A stretch of 64,000 nt of DNA from Chaetoceros tenuissimus (GCA_021927905.1 BLLK01000051.1:1364001-1428000), one strand, 5' to 3'. Positions 48,989 to 60,565 are shown, counted from the first letter of the stretch. Made by a program: numbers and translations. Notes: generated by a model not told the origin, from the sequence alone.

Positions 48989-51508
48989 GACTAGGAGTAC
49001 AAAAAAATTTTGGGCATATTCTTTATAGACCATCATCAGAAGATCCGTGGATCTCTATTGCACATGGTGCACATGGCGAGGGATATAATAGTCAAGGTCA
49101 AAACAAAGATCCAAATGGGAACGTTGTTGATCTTATGGTCTGGGGAGAAAATAATGTTGGAAATGAAGCTAAAGACTTGAAGAATGCTCATGGTGGTATG
49201 AAAGCTTATATTCGATTGAGGCAGTGTCAAGATTATGATTTGGACAATATAGGTATATGTAGTACATGTGGAGCTTTATGTGAAGACCAAATTTGTACAT
49301 TAGCACCTACAAGTACTCCTCAGCCTAGCTTTTACTTTTCAATCTCGGCTCATGTGTGTCTACTATCCAATAATATTGTACAATGTGCGGGATACAACTA
49401 CTATGGACAGCTCAGCCAAACTGATTCCCAAACTTTCAACACTCCACAAATAATCCATTTTCCAAAGTTGTCACTGGCTATGATCATACATGTTCCTTGT
49501 TTGATGATGGAAGTGTATGGTGTAATGGATCCAATGGCTTTGGACAACTTGGTAATGGTGGTACAGATAACTCCTCGACTCCAGTACAAGTGAATCTCAG
49601 TACGGGCTTGACTGATATTGAAGCAGGAGCGTATCATATATGTGCCATTCAAAGTATAAACACTGCATTGTATTGTTGGGGCTTCAATGCAGATGTACAG
49701 CATGGACTGAATACCATCATGAATGAAAATGCTGATGATAAGAAGGTGATCAAGATGGCTTTTTCAATGAGCGCCACATGTGTTGTGACACAGTCCGATG
49801 CAGCGACTGTTACATGTGTTGGGTTTGATTTCAATACATTGCTGAATCTAGGACAGGCCATCACAAAATTGACTTCAGGCTCGACGCACTTTAGTGCATT
49901 ACTTCTAGATAAAACAGCAAAATGTTGGGGAGCTAATCATAAAGGGCAACTTGGAATAGGGTCTGCTGAGTTTACAATGGCTTATTTTGATTCTCCTGTC
50001 ACTATCCTTGAGACATTGGGGACAGCTTTATCTAACATTACAGATATCAATGCTGGATATTCATCGATGTGTCTTGTGATAGCAGGAGGAAATGCAAAGT
50101 GCTTTGGTGATAATCGTTTTCATCAGTTGGGTATTGCAAACGGTGATGATAATGTCTTGTATCCAACAGATGTACAAGTTGCTGTTATTTTGGGCAAATT
50201 ACTCTCATCCATTCATGTTGGTGAGTATACTGGCCATGCTGTATTTGAGGAAAACTCTATCTATTCTTGGGGAAGCAATTATGGAGGAACGTTTGGAGAT
50301 GGCTCAGTTGTTAGTAGCAGGAATGTCATTGGAGATGTTTCGGGAGTTCCAGCTGCACAAATGGCATTTGAAATTGGATCAAGTAGTCCTTCCTCAAGTC
50401 CATCAATGAGTAGCGACGAACCCTTGTTTGTTCCAAGTACCAGACCTTCTATTGTTCCGACATTGGAAGTAAGTTCATTTTCCCTTCATTATTATATGAA
50501 TTGATAGTATTTGTTCACTCATTTCTTTTTAGCATTCAAGTATTCCTTCCAAAAGTCAGGAACCCTCTCTTTTACCAAGCTTATTACCATCGACCTTCCC
50601 TTCCTTGAGTCCAATAACCACTATAACCTATCTTAGTGATTTGATTGATTCTGTTTATGAAAATATCGACGTCTCTAATTCAAACTACACTACTGCATTT
50701 GACACAGCCAAGACATGGTTTATAGACGTTTCGAATCATCCTACTCTTTATCTTAGTGGAAACAGCTAGCCCTACCCTAACAAAGATTATGATGGATATC
50801 TGACCGTAAGTCATTTTGCTTTGAGATAACATTGCCAAAGTATTTATCATTAATCCATGGATGACAAACTAGGATCATTTCATGTTGGTATTATTGTACT
50901 ATCAAAACTGCAGTACTACTGGATGTCAGGGTCTTATATCTCCAACATGGTTAGGATCTACTGATCATTGTAGTTGGGTAGGAGTAAATCTTTGTACTGC
51001 TGTATCAAGAGTATCAAAGGAAGGCAGCGAAACATAAGACTAGTCAAGGATTGCAACTATAAATCTTTCTGAAAAGCAACTATCAGGTGAAGCACCATTC
51101 CTCGCTATGAGCCATTTAGAGAACTTTTTTACTGATAATAATCAGTTGTCAGGTATGGTCCCTCTGTTTCAAATACCATCTTTGAAACAATTGAAATTTT
51201 GGGCAAATAACTGTACTGGAGAAAATCCACGCTTTGATGAAAACATGCCAAACTTGACTCTACTTCAAGCTGGTAATAATCAATTATCAGGAGCGATGCC
51301 CCAGTTCCAGCTTTCGAGATTGGATACTCTCAGTATCAGCCAATGCTCTATTTCATCTGTTCCAGACTTGACTACTACATGTCCAAATCTGCAGACTATT
51401 GGTGTGCTTAGTAATAAAGCAAATCTAGTAGTGAACCAAAATATGTGTGCTACATTTGGAGCTGGAAGTTTTACGGTGACATCTGGATATACGAAGACTT
51501 GTGCATAA

Positions 51509-51895
51509 TGTACTTAACAAAAAACAATTTATTTTGAATAATGAGCTCATATCTCCTTGCATTGATATACTCCCAGAAAAATAAAATGTGTGAAGTATCT
51601 GTTTAAAATTTGTTGAAATAGAAATTATGTCTGTATCCGGAACTTTAAACAAGTTTTCATACAGGCTAATCTATGTTTCAGACTATTTATAACCATGTAT
51701 AGGACTTCTGTAGATGTCTTAGAAAGTTGTCTTTGTAAGCTATTTTGATCACTTGCCAAATAAGAGAGTAGACGGCTTGACGAAAATGGGACTCGCTTTC
51801 GGATTGCGTCAGCTTTTCTCCCTTTCTCTTGTGCTCTTGTGCTTTGCTGCTTTGTTTTACTACATATAGTTTGACGAGAACTAAGTCATCATAAC
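51509..51895. other. Intergenic
   Basis: This is 387 AT-rich bases between the RCC1-LRR pseudogene and the small protein at 51896. Nothing is recognised. Confidence 0.4.
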
Positions 51896-52435
51896 ATGTA
51901 TCAACGGATTTTTGGTGAAGCGAGGAGACGGTTTGCGAGTCGCTCTGCATTTATTGGAAGTGCAGCTGCTGGCTGTGGTTTTCTTCTTCACTCGTCACAA
52001 ACAGCAGGAGTAACGAAGTTGGAATATTGGGAACATGATCCAGCTGATTTTGACTACTATGTATCTAAACCTACAATAGAAGATCTCCCTGTTCTTTTGC
52101 ACAAATTCGACGTATTGAATATGGAAGTGTGGCCCTGGATTTGGGTTCATTTAAATCATGACGGACCTCATCATGTGTTTGTAGGCATCAGCGAAGATTC
52201 TCTCGATGAGATTCAACGGTTGAGAAATGAAAGTGAACGAAATAATATTCTAATAATTGCTCCAGAAGAGAAACTGAAGGAAGTTGCAATGAAAAGAAAT
52301 GATCCAGAGATTTATGAACGTTGCCAATGCGGCCTTGTGATGGATAGTAAATTAGAATTGTTGAATCATGAAGCAAAGATATTAATGCTTGATGATGAAC
52401 GAGTCATTGCGTTTGATCGGCTAATACTCGTATGA
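51896..52435 (+). CDS. Unknown protein, oxidoreductase-like end
   Basis: The product has 179 residues. The basic N-terminus (MYQRIFGEARRRFASRSAFI) with an Ala/Gly hydrophobic stretch suggests organelle targeting, probably mitochondrial. Residues 40-130 are unknown. The end (ELLNHEAKILMLDDERVIAF followed by DRLILV) resembles the strand pattern that precedes the ATG motif in FAD/NAD-linked oxidoreductases such as AIF, but no dinucleotide-binding GxGxxG is present. It may be a truncated relative; this is weakly supported. Single exon; start is the ATG at 51896. Confidence 0.5.
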   Translation: MYQRIFGEARRRFASRSAFIGSAAAGCGFLLHSSQTAGVTKLEYWEHDPADFDYYVSKPTIEDLPVLLHKFDVLNMEVWPWIWVHLNHDGPHHVFVGISEDSLDEIQRLRNESERNNILIIAPEEKLKEVAMKRNDPEIYERCQCGLVMDSKLELLNHEAKILMLDDERVIAFDRLILV

Positions 52436-52517
52436 TTATTTCAAATAAAAGTGCTATATTATGTACTATGATTATTATCTGTGCACTTTTTCCTAATTAA
52501 CGATGGTATTGTAACAA

Positions 52518-54371
52518 CTAATTTTTCTTCTCTTCGTCAATTTGCATAATAGTTCCAAGGTTGTAAGTCATCACTGAACCTCCTGCAAAAATAAATGCTG
52601 CAACTGTCAGCCATGTATTTGTCCATCCTTGCATTCCTAATTTAGCTACACCACCCTGGAGCGTGGACCAAAATGGTGAAAGTAGAAGGAATCCAAACCC
52701 ATCCATCCATGAAATAAACACTGCTTTGTCCTGTCCGAAGGTAGTGGCGTATTTAGGTGGAAGTTGGTAGAACTGAAATCCTATAAATGTCGCAAGTAGT
52801 CCTGAAACGATAGTTATGGCAGCTGCAAGAGCAGTTGGAGTAAGCAATGCTCCAACACTTTCAGTCGACAGTGCTGCTAGTCCAAGTGCACATACAACGG
52901 ATGTCAAATACCGCTTGTATAGATATGTCTTCTTTTCTCCTAGGGAATCAAGATCTTCCACCTTTTTACCAGTCACAAGGCCAGCAATGAATCCTAATGT
53001 AACAGATGTTGTTAATGATCCAGCCAGATAACGCGGTAAATCGGTAGCGTCAACAATGAAGGTTCCAAGAACCTTATCGCATGATCTTACGATAAATGCA
53101 GTGAAATGTGATATACCAATGATCCATGTAAATTTGTTTCCTAGCACATTTGTAAGGGTAGCCTGCAGCGATGATAGTGAAGGCAGTCCTTTACCAGCTC
53201 TTGGTTTGATTTCTTTTCCAGAATCCATATCAATCACTTTATTTCTTGGACTGGTACTACTGCTAGGATCTACAAGTTCATGACTTGGTCTCGTCGAAAA
53301 CAATAATGCAGATCCAAGCAACCCAACCACAGTAGAAAGTAAGCAAACACTTCTCCAATTGAATTGACTCAACAATGCTCCTCCAATTACTTTTGCCAAC
53401 AAGGTACCGGTAGTACTTGCCAAACTCAACTTCATAATAGCAGACGTAAATTTACTAGCATCACTTTCATATCTCTCTGCCATGAGAACAGTCAAAGCTG
53501 TCCACATACAACTGCTACAAAATTCCATTCCAGCAATCGCATATCCGTGCATTGTATAGGTAGTACTCAACATCAAAGCAAACAATGCTAAGCCAAACAT
53601 GTAAATACTTCCCGCAAGTCTTCCTCCAATAGCCTGTACAACGAATCCATTGATAAATTTCCCACATCCTGCTCCAAACGTTGAGAAACTCACAAGAGAT
53701 CCTACAAACATTGCAGTGGATATAGTCATTTCTACTCCGGGTGCAAATGGATCTGCAGCAATCACCGGGATCAAAACGACAGGAAGTGAAAGTCCCATTT
53801 GTGTACAAATGTACGTCAAGACAATTTTAGCATCTTGAACATCGCCAATGGTATTTTGAATTCTTTCCTTGAATGAAATTGGCGCTGGAGTATATGTAAC
53901 TGTAGAAGGTAATCCCTTTTCTTGCTTCTTTTTGGTAGATGTTCCTCCTCTTTGTTGCAATACATTATTGGCGGAACGGGTATCATAACTCGTTTCCTTC
54001 TTTGTAGGGAGTTGCTGCATCGCTAGTGATGTACGAGCCTTTTTGAATGATGAGCTAGTGCTATCTCTGTTGAGACAAAGACTTGATATAGATTTCTTTT
54101 CGTTGAGTAATTCTTTGCTGGAAATCACATTCAATTTGGTATCTTGACGAGATTGAAAGGAATTTCTTTTGAATGTACCGTTCTTTGAAGCAAAAGATGA
54201 CGATGTAAAGCAAGGCTGTTGAGTTGGCTTCCTAGTCGGAAAGATATTCGACTTTAAAGCTGCTGTATAAGGCACAGAAGCAGATAGATAGAGTGAAGCA
54301 CTGATCAAAGCGAAAATTAAAGGAACAGTGGTAGCCGACGACGAGGATGAGGATTTACTAGATAGTTTCAT
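52518..54371 (-). CDS. Major facilitator superfamily transporter, targeting uncertain
   Basis: The product has 617 residues. An N-terminal signal-type segment (about 15-40) is followed by a long Ser/Lys/Thr-rich region (45-160). Then come about 12 membrane helices in two halves separated by a loop at about 370-405. Typical MFS features are present: Gly-rich helices, GGRLAGSIYMFG after helix 3, and a second-half copy (FIAGLVTGKKVEDLDSLGEK). The substrate cannot be read from the sequence. A plastid or secretory location is possible because of the signal plus long preregion, but there is no ASAF motif. Closest relatives may be phosphate-ester exchangers (glycerol-3-phosphate type). Confidence 0.75.
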   Translation of the reverse strand: MKLSSKSSSSSSATTVPLIFALISASLYLSASVPYTAALKSNIFPTRKPTQQPCFTSSSFASKNGTFKRNSFQSRQDTKLNVISSKELLNEKKSISSLCLNRDSTSSSFKKARTSLAMQQLPTKKETSYDTRSANNVLQQRGGTSTKKKQEKGLPSTVTYTPAPISFKERIQNTIGDVQDAKIVLTYICTQMGLSLPVVLIPVIAADPFAPGVEMTISTAMFVGSLVSFSTFGAGCGKFINGFVVQAIGGRLAGSIYMFGLALFALMLSTTYTMHGYAIAGMEFCSSCMWTALTVLMAERYESDASKFTSAIMKLSLASTTGTLLAKVIGGALLSQFNWRSVCLLSTVVGLLGSALLFSTRPSHELVDPSSSTSPRNKVIDMDSGKEIKPRAGKGLPSLSSLQATLTNVLGNKFTWIIGISHFTAFIVRSCDKVLGTFIVDATDLPRYLAGSLTTSVTLGFIAGLVTGKKVEDLDSLGEKKTYLYKRYLTSVVCALGLAALSTESVGALLTPTALAAAITIVSGLLATFIGFQFYQLPPKYATTFGQDKAVFISWMDGFGFLLLSPFWSTLQGGVAKLGMQGWTNTWLTVAAFIFAGGSVMTYNLGTIMQIDEEKKN

Positions 54372-55661
54372 TTTCGCTCTTTGTCGGTCGGAACAATTTT
54401 GCAGAACTAATATTCTTTTCTTGTAGCTAGCTCTCTGTTCGCTCTAACACTTATGTACAATTCTTGAAAAGAGAAAAGCTATGGTATGATCTTCTTTATT
54501 CAATGATGGAATAAAATACCATTCAGTTCAAGTTCTGTTGAACTTTTGATGGCCATTATGTGTTATGAGTTTGTCTGTGCGTCACAAGTGCAGGCATCTT
54601 CCGAATCTAAATCATCTGATTGGCTGGAAACACCAATTCAAGGTTCTCATCACAATCAGAATGAGGTCAGAAGCTTTTTTTGTAACTTGGCGCGCGCTCT
54701 TCCTCACCTTTCACTCACCTCTTCTATTTGTATGTACGTACTTACTTACTCGTACGAACAGTACAATCAGTCAGGAAGAATAAATAATTACTTACATCAT
54801 TGCGGAGGGTCAATGAATTCTTTCCAAACGTGAGGCATGTATAGTTTGGAGTATATCCTAACAAAATTTCACAAAGTCCTGGAGAATGATGTATTCTGTA
54901 TCGAATAAAAGCTAGCCCTATCTGAATATTTTTGATGATTTGTTGTGATTTATATTGCGAAATTTTGGCAGGTCGGCTCAGCCTTCCCTGAAAAGTCGGG
55001 AGCCTTTGCCAGTATCGGTTTGAAGAATCCGTTGCTCGTGTGAATTCGTGGTACGTTCCTGCCTAAATGGCTCGAAAGAAAAACTAGTAACTGTGGCCTA
55101 CAAACATAAGTGGCTAGAAATTAAGCATGAAAGAGATTGGGAAATATGTCTCATATTCAGCCAAATGAAACAATGAAAGTCCATGAAAGTAGGTCCATCT
55201 CAGAGATCAATACTTAATCTATAATTTTGTGTTATAGCATCTGGATTCATTGTCTCTTTAAGAAGATATTGACAATGATTGATTATGATGGATGCGAGGG
55301 TTACGGTAAAATACTAAGATACCTTGAATGTAGAGTATAATACATATTTGAAAGAGAACATTCTTTTCAGATAATGATACATTTCAAAGATACATTTCAA
55401 AGATTTATATTCAAATTTTCAATTTCTTTTTTTCTCATGTCTATATATTGTCTAAGAAACTTTAGTACTTTCATCATACGAGTAGATTTGGTATTTCCGT
55501 AGCCCTCATGTTTCCTATGACGTCATCCTCTCCACCAAAGAACACTTGTCCAGAATTTGCAGAACAAAACGCATGATGCATGACCGACCTTGCTCAATCA
55601 ACAATGTTTCCTTGCATTTCACTCTGAGCTCAACACTCATATCTCGATACAGAATAATATA
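54372..55661. other. Long intergenic region
   Basis: There are 1290 bases between divergent genes (transporter minus, dehydrogenase plus). One open frame at 54546-54833 has no family resemblance and no codon pattern to trust. A short GC-rich patch near 54690 and several tandem TACTTAC-like steps near 54735 are the only other features. Confidence 0.4.
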
Positions 55662-56681
55662 ATGCCACTACTATCCACATTTGCAACAGCTACTGGCGCT
55701 ACTTTGGCTGCAAGTGCATTCCTATTACGAAGAAAGATATCCAAAAATTGGGTATCACTTCAAAAAGACACAACTCTCCTCGAAGATCAAACAATAATTA
55801 TTACTGGAGGAAATGTTGGACTAGGATATGAAACTGCCAAAGATTTATCAAAGCGAAATGCAAAGAGTGTAATCATAGCATGTAGAAACATTGAAAAGGG
55901 AAATGAAGCTGTATCTTCCATTCAAAAAGCGACTGGGATGAAGAATGTCAAATATATGAAATTAGATCTTTCGTCTCTTGATTCCGTCCGTGCCTTTTTG
56001 AAAAAGATTGAGGAAGAAGTTCCAAAAGTGAATGTGCTCATTTGTAATGCGGGCGTATGGATACCGGAAGATGCAAATACTGAAAAAACAAAAGATGGAT
56101 ATGAGATGCACTTTGGAGTCAATCATTTAGCTCATTACTTACTTGCTACGAGTTTGAAACCAAAACTGGAAGCTTCTGGAAATGGACGCATTATTTTTGT
56201 CAGTTCGTCATTGATGAAGTCAGGTCAAATCAATTTTGAGAGCAAAGATTTCATATACGATGGTAGAAAGAAAGATGAAGAATCAAAATCAAACTTTGGA
56301 CCTCCACCTGCATATTGTGATACAAAACTGATGAATGCAATGACATGTCGTCATTTATCCAAGGTATTACCATCGACAGTATCAACTTATTCAGTTTGTC
56401 CTGGTTTCTGCAGAAGTAGTTTGGGTAGATCTGTAAAGACGAGTTTCCTACAAAAAGCATTGGTTGCACCAATTATGCTCTTGATTCAACGAACTGCATT
56501 ACAAGGGGCTCAAAATATTTTGTATGCAACCATAACTCCAAAAGAGAAGTTGGAAAGTGGAATGCTGTACAAAGATGGAAAGTTGGAGACAGATTGTAAT
56601 GATTACGTAGATTCCATTGGAGAAGATATGGCAAAGAAGTTGTGCGAATTGTCAGACGAATTACTGAAACCAAACGAGTAG
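55662..56681 (+). CDS. Short-chain dehydrogenase/reductase, retinol-dehydrogenase type
   Basis: The product has 339 residues from the ATG at 55662; an upstream frame extension (55590) begins with TTG only. A membrane-type N-terminus (10-24) is followed by a Rossmann fold with TGGNVGLG (48-55), NAG (129-131), a Ser-rich block IIFVSSSL (177-184) and the catalytic YCDTK (Tyr218, Lys222). The family reduces or oxidises hydroxyl groups on retinoids, sterols or other lipids with NADP(H). GRSS after CPGFC follows the active site as usual. The length fits RDH11-14-like proteins. The substrate in diatoms is unknown. Confidence 0.88.
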   Translation: MPLLSTFATATGATLAASAFLLRRKISKNWVSLQKDTTLLEDQTIIITGGNVGLGYETAKDLSKRNAKSVIIACRNIEKGNEAVSSIQKATGMKNVKYMKLDLSSLDSVRAFLKKIEEEVPKVNVLICNAGVWIPEDANTEKTKDGYEMHFGVNHLAHYLLATSLKPKLEASGNGRIIFVSSSLMKSGQINFESKDFIYDGRKKDEESKSNFGPPPAYCDTKLMNAMTCRHLSKVLPSTVSTYSVCPGFCRSSLGRSVKTSFLQKALVAPIMLLIQRTALQGAQNILYATITPKEKLESGMLYKDGKLETDCNDYVDSIGEDMAKKLCELSDELLKPNE

Positions 56682-56720
56682 TTTAGAAAAAGAAGTATTT
56701 TTTTAAAAAGTTCATTTTCA

Positions 56721-58259
56721 TTACTTTTCATTACTCAAATTTTCTTCCTCTTCTTCTTGAACTTGATATGCATCGAGAAGTTCTTGTCTGAGTACATTTG
56801 CCCCAGCTTCATCTCCAATAGCATCAATCAATTCTGCCAAACTAAACTTGGTAGAGACTGTATCAGGGTGATATTCTCCTTTCAATGCAGTACGAACTCG
56901 AAGTGCACCCAAGTATAGATTCTTTGCCTCAGCGTACATGTCGTTGCTATCAAGACCTGCGTAGGATGTATCTACAGATGCTACAAGTAGATCCGCTCGA
57001 GATTTTAGAAATACTGCCAAGTTCTGACCTGCAGCAGCAGACGAAAGAGTACATGTCGAGGTATCTCCAGCTCCAAGACCATTGTTGTCCATATTAGTTG
57101 TTGCAGTTGTATTGGTACCTTGTTTCTTTCGTAGTTTTGCAGCCTTTTGTTTTTCTTTCTTGGATAGGTTCTTGTCTCTTCGCTTTGGACCAGAAGGATC
57201 CTTGGCAACCACAACTTGTTCACCTCTAGGATTCTTGACAGCAGTACGATATGCCGCTCTCAAGTGTTGCTCTGCAGCATCCCACTTCTCTTTTGTAAAC
57301 TTGGACATTTCCCAAGTACTTCCAGACTCCTCTTTATTGTCATCACCTTCTTGTTTCTCCTTTGCCTCACGCAACTTTTTTTGCCTCATCATTTCCGACT
57401 GGAGCACTTGTGCCGCTAGCGCTCCACCGAGATTAGTCCTACTAGTAATAGTATAAACATGCTCTTCACCAAGTTCCACCTGTCTAATTTTCAAAGCTTC
57501 TTCAAAATACTCAATGGCAGAATCATTCAACTGCATCCGTTCCAAACTAGACAAATTCTCATCCACCATACTTTGCGACCGATCCAAATTTCCCAAATTA
57601 TTCAAAGCGGCAGCATAAGATGCATGATCTTCACCTACAATCTCTTTATAAATTTTCAAAGCATTGTGTAAATTTTCTCTAGACTCATCAAAATTACCAA
57701 TCATTTTTTGCATCAATCCTATATTATTGTAGGCAGAGGCTGTTGCTGGATGATGTTGTCCAAAGAGTTGTGTAGACTTTTCCAAAATTTCTTGAGAGAC
57801 TTGTAGGCCTTCGGTGTAGTTTGCATGTTGAAAATGTTGTTTGACGTATGAATTCAGTTCGTATATTTCTTCTTCGGCTTGTTGTTGTTCCGTCTTTTTC
57901 AATTTTGGTTTGGAGGACTCTTGCTCTGGTTCGTTAGATGTGCTGTCATTGTCAGTGGAGGACTTTGTGATTTCAACCTTTACTCCATCAATTTTGATTT
58001 CCTTGTTTTCATTTGATTCCGAAGAGAAGAAATGAATATTTCCAAGAGCAGTTGTAGAAGGAGACTGAGTCAATATCTGTTGGCGAATATTGAAATCTTT
58101 TGAAAGTTGAAAATTTCCTCGTTGAAATTTCAAAGATGAACTTTGAATTGCCCTCTTCAAAAAGGAAGCATTCACTCTTGATGTTAGCCGTATCATGACT
58201 CTGAAACTGTTATATATATTTACAATGCAATAACAACATGTAATTGGAAAGTAAGTCAT
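56721..58259 (-). CDS. Mitochondrial-type TPR protein
   Basis: The product has 512 residues from 58259, or 491 from an in-frame ATG at 58196. The second start gives a classical mitochondrial presequence (MIRLTSRVNASFLKRAIQSS) and is preferred. Several kinesin-light-chain-type TPRs follow (ATASAYNNIGLMQKMIGNFD, SYAAALNNLGNLDRS, AIEYFEEALKI), then a Lys/Glu-rich linker (about 310-390), then a final pair of helices (VSTKFSLAELIDAIGDEAGA). It is similar in layout to TTC19-type assembly factors of the respiratory chain, but the link is inference. Convergent with the dehydrogenase at 55662; the two stops are only about 40 bases apart. Confidence 0.7.
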   Translation of the reverse strand: MTYFPITCCYCIVNIYNSFRVMIRLTSRVNASFLKRAIQSSSLKFQRGNFQLSKDFNIRQQILTQSPSTTALGNIHFFSSESNENKEIKIDGVKVEITKSSTDNDSTSNEPEQESSKPKLKKTEQQQAEEEIYELNSYVKQHFQHANYTEGLQVSQEILEKSTQLFGQHHPATASAYNNIGLMQKMIGNFDESRENLHNALKIYKEIVGEDHASYAAALNNLGNLDRSQSMVDENLSSLERMQLNDSAIEYFEEALKIRQVELGEEHVYTITSRTNLGGALAAQVLQSEMMRQKKLREAKEKQEGDDNKEESGSTWEMSKFTKEKWDAAEQHLRAAYRTAVKNPRGEQVVVAKDPSGPKRRDKNLSKKEKQKAAKLRKKQGTNTTATTNMDNNGLGAGDTSTCTLSSAAAGQNLAVFLKSRADLLVASVDTSYAGLDSNDMYAEAKNLYLGALRVRTALKGEYHPDTVSTKFSLAELIDAIGDEAGANVLRQELLDAYQVQEEEEENLSNEK

Positions 58260-58855
58260 CTTGATAAGAAAGCAACAGTGTGAGGAGAGGATCTAGCCAA
58301 CACGGATATATTTTGATGAAGGACAGACGGTAAAGGTCCACTTTTCTTTTAAATTACCTCTCTTTGATCTTTGTTCTTTCATTCAAAATGTTTGCTTGGT
58401 TTTGTTCTTCATTTTATATGTATAAGTTTTTATGATCTTCTTTACATTATCAATCATAAAAATGTATAAATATCAGCTCATCGCACTCAAATTAGCACTT
58501 CACTTTTCATCGTTTCAAAAATAGCAATGTCCCTAGCTGCAAAAATCCCTTGTTTCACCTCCATTCATTTTCTCCCACCGATAGCTGATCACCAATCACC
58601 ACACAAACGTTGATGTCGAGAAAACAACGAAAAAGATTTTCTCTCTTTCAGGTCTTTACATAAAGTACGTGTTACCCCTTTACTTCAAATTTCCAATCTA
58701 TATATAAATATTTATAGGTTGTTCCAGTTCAGTCAAAGATTGAAAGAAAAGCATCTTTATATTCTTTTAGGTTTCTTGATTTGACTTTTACTGCAATTGT
58801 ACATATTGAGAGAAGTACATCAAGCCTTTCTTCTTTCCAAGCTACATTTACAATC
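58260..58855. promoter_or_regulatory. Divergent intergenic region
   Basis: This lies between the TPR gene (minus) and the NTT-like carrier (plus). A run tatatataaat is near 58700, a possible TATA-like site about 155 bases before the ATG. The upstream frame (58781 on) is open but lacks ATG. Confidence 0.35.
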
Positions 58856-60565
58856 ATGACATTCTCATCTGCCGCAGCATCATTGGCAACAGCAGCTTCA
58901 TCTTCATCTGTTCCATCATTGGCATTCAATAGTGCACTCAACATTGCAAGAGGAGGAGCCATCACTTCCATCGCATCAGCAGCTACCAATGCAGTCCTTC
59001 AAAACAACCTAAACACCGACATTGATTCTACTTTTACAGCTTTAGATAGTCGAGGAGGAGAATCGACATCATCCTTTTTCAATCTGACACCACAAGGATC
59101 ATCGGTATTATGTATGGCAATCGCCATGTCACTGCATTACTTATCCTACTCCATCGCACGTCCATCCACAATTGCACTCTTTACATCGGCCAAAACAGGG
59201 TTTGCAGGTAACACCGCTGCATTTCCATTAGCCATGGCATTCATTTCACCAACGTCTCTTTGTCTATTGGTATTATATGGTAAAATTCTATCTGCGTCGG
59301 GACCACGTGGTGCCGTGCAGCAGACCACCACCATGTGTGCATCGATGCTTTGGTTGAGTTCGTTTGCAATTTATACCCTTTCGAAAAGTAACAATGTGGT
59401 GAAATTACCATTTTGCAACATGAATTTGTTGCAGCTTGTGACTGGTATCTTGTTTGTGTTTCGTGAGAGTTATGTGCAACTTTTGACTAGTCAGTATTGG
59501 TCTTTTATGGCGAGTATATTGACTCCAGATCAGAGTGCAAAGTGGTTTTCGCCAATTAGTGGTTTGACCAGTGTCACTAGTGCCATTGCTGGTTTGGGAG
59601 TGAGTAATGTGGTGGAAACATTGGGATTGCCAGGGGCTTTGACTGTAGCAGGTGGTATTTTGATGACGAGTTTGTTCTTTACCGAGCGTGCGTATTCCAT
59701 TTCCGATGCGGTAAGTTTTGGTTTGATTGTAGTACTATATATTACTTTACAAAAAGGAAGGGTATGTCTCACGTGATATAACTCAAATTAGGGAGGATTT
59801 ACTCCATCTGATGATGAAATGAAAAAGTCAAAGAAGGGAAAAGTAAGCACTAAATCATCACATGATGACCAGGGATTGATTCGTAAAGCATCGGGATTAT
59901 TTGCAAGAGTACCTGTGTTGAAAGCGCTATTTATGGAAATTCTTGCTGGGCAGGGATTGGCGACACTTTTGAATGTATGCTTTGTAACCAAGTTGAGTGA
60001 ATCTCTACCAGATGATTCCATGAGAGCAGGTTGGATGGGTAAATTCTTTGCTTCCATTAATGGTGTTGCAATGTGTTTGCAATTCGGAGTCATTCCGCGT
60101 ATCATGCCTTATCTTGAACCAAGAACTTTGTGGAGATTTATGCCATCTATGATGGTGATTGCATTGGGATTCCTTTGTTTGAACGAGAATCCATCTCTTT
60201 ATTTGATTAGTGGAGCATTCATGTTGTTCAAGGTTATGGAGTTTTCCATTCGACGAATGTTGGATGAAATGGTTTATGTACCGCTGGATTTTGAAAGTCG
60301 TTTCTTGGGCAAAGAGATAATAAGTGTCTTTGGATATCGTTTTGGTAAATCCGGAATGTCTCTTGCATTGTCGGGATTGACTAGTCTATTTGGAAACTTT
60401 GGATTGCAGCAATTATCATGCTTGACTGGAGGAGCTTCTTGTCTATGGCTTGCAGCTGCATGGAATGTTTCCAACCGTGTCTTGACTAGAAAAGAAGCTG
60501 AAGATTTATATCAGTCTAAAAAGGGAGGCAACAAGAGACAAAAGAAAAATCTCAAAAAGAAGTAA
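58856..60565 (+). CDS. TLC/NTT-family nucleotide carrier-like protein
   Basis: Two exons: 58856-59710 and 59792-60565, with an 81-base intron (gtaagt..attag) in phase 0; 542 residues. After a Ser/Ala-rich N-terminus come 10-12 membrane segments. FRESYVQLLTSQYWSFMASI, then LTPDQSAKWFSPISGLTSV, match the conserved centre of ATP/ADP translocases of the bacterial and plastid type. EFSIRRMLDEMVYVPLDFES and SRFLGKEIISVFGYRFGKSG match the later Glu and Lys-containing motifs. The C-terminus is basic (KKGGNKRQKKNLKKK). Diatom NTTs import nucleotides into the plastid, but this one lacks a clear bipartite signal. It probably belongs to the wider TLC clan. Confidence 0.72.

Larger units (their letters stand above)
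42837..51508 (+). pseudogene. Secreted RCC1-repeat plus LRR gene, broken and split by a LINE
   Basis: The gene starts with a signal peptide (MKFSLKVSSLLLLYNACTSK). After the element the same protein continues with EDPWISIAHGAHGEGY, then RCC1-like blades (DDGSVWCNGSNGFGQLGNGG, AKCWGANHKGQLGIGS, AKCFGDNRFHQLGIANG, and others). A Ser/Pro linker follows, then a plant-type LRR tail (NLSEKQLSGEAPFLAMSHLE). Two introns are clear: 50469-50532 and 50806-50872. Lesions include an in-frame stop at 42987-42989, a shift near 43075, another just before 43289, a shift near 49460, and stops at 50767-50769 and 51035-51037, besides the 5.7-kb insertion. It was probably a cell-surface or secreted protein. The gene now looks dead. 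Confidence 0.85.

Noticed and set aside
54546-54833. 95-codon plus-strand frame in the long intergenic region
   Set aside because: No family signature, low plausibility of composition, and no clear promoter; could be tested by RNA reads.
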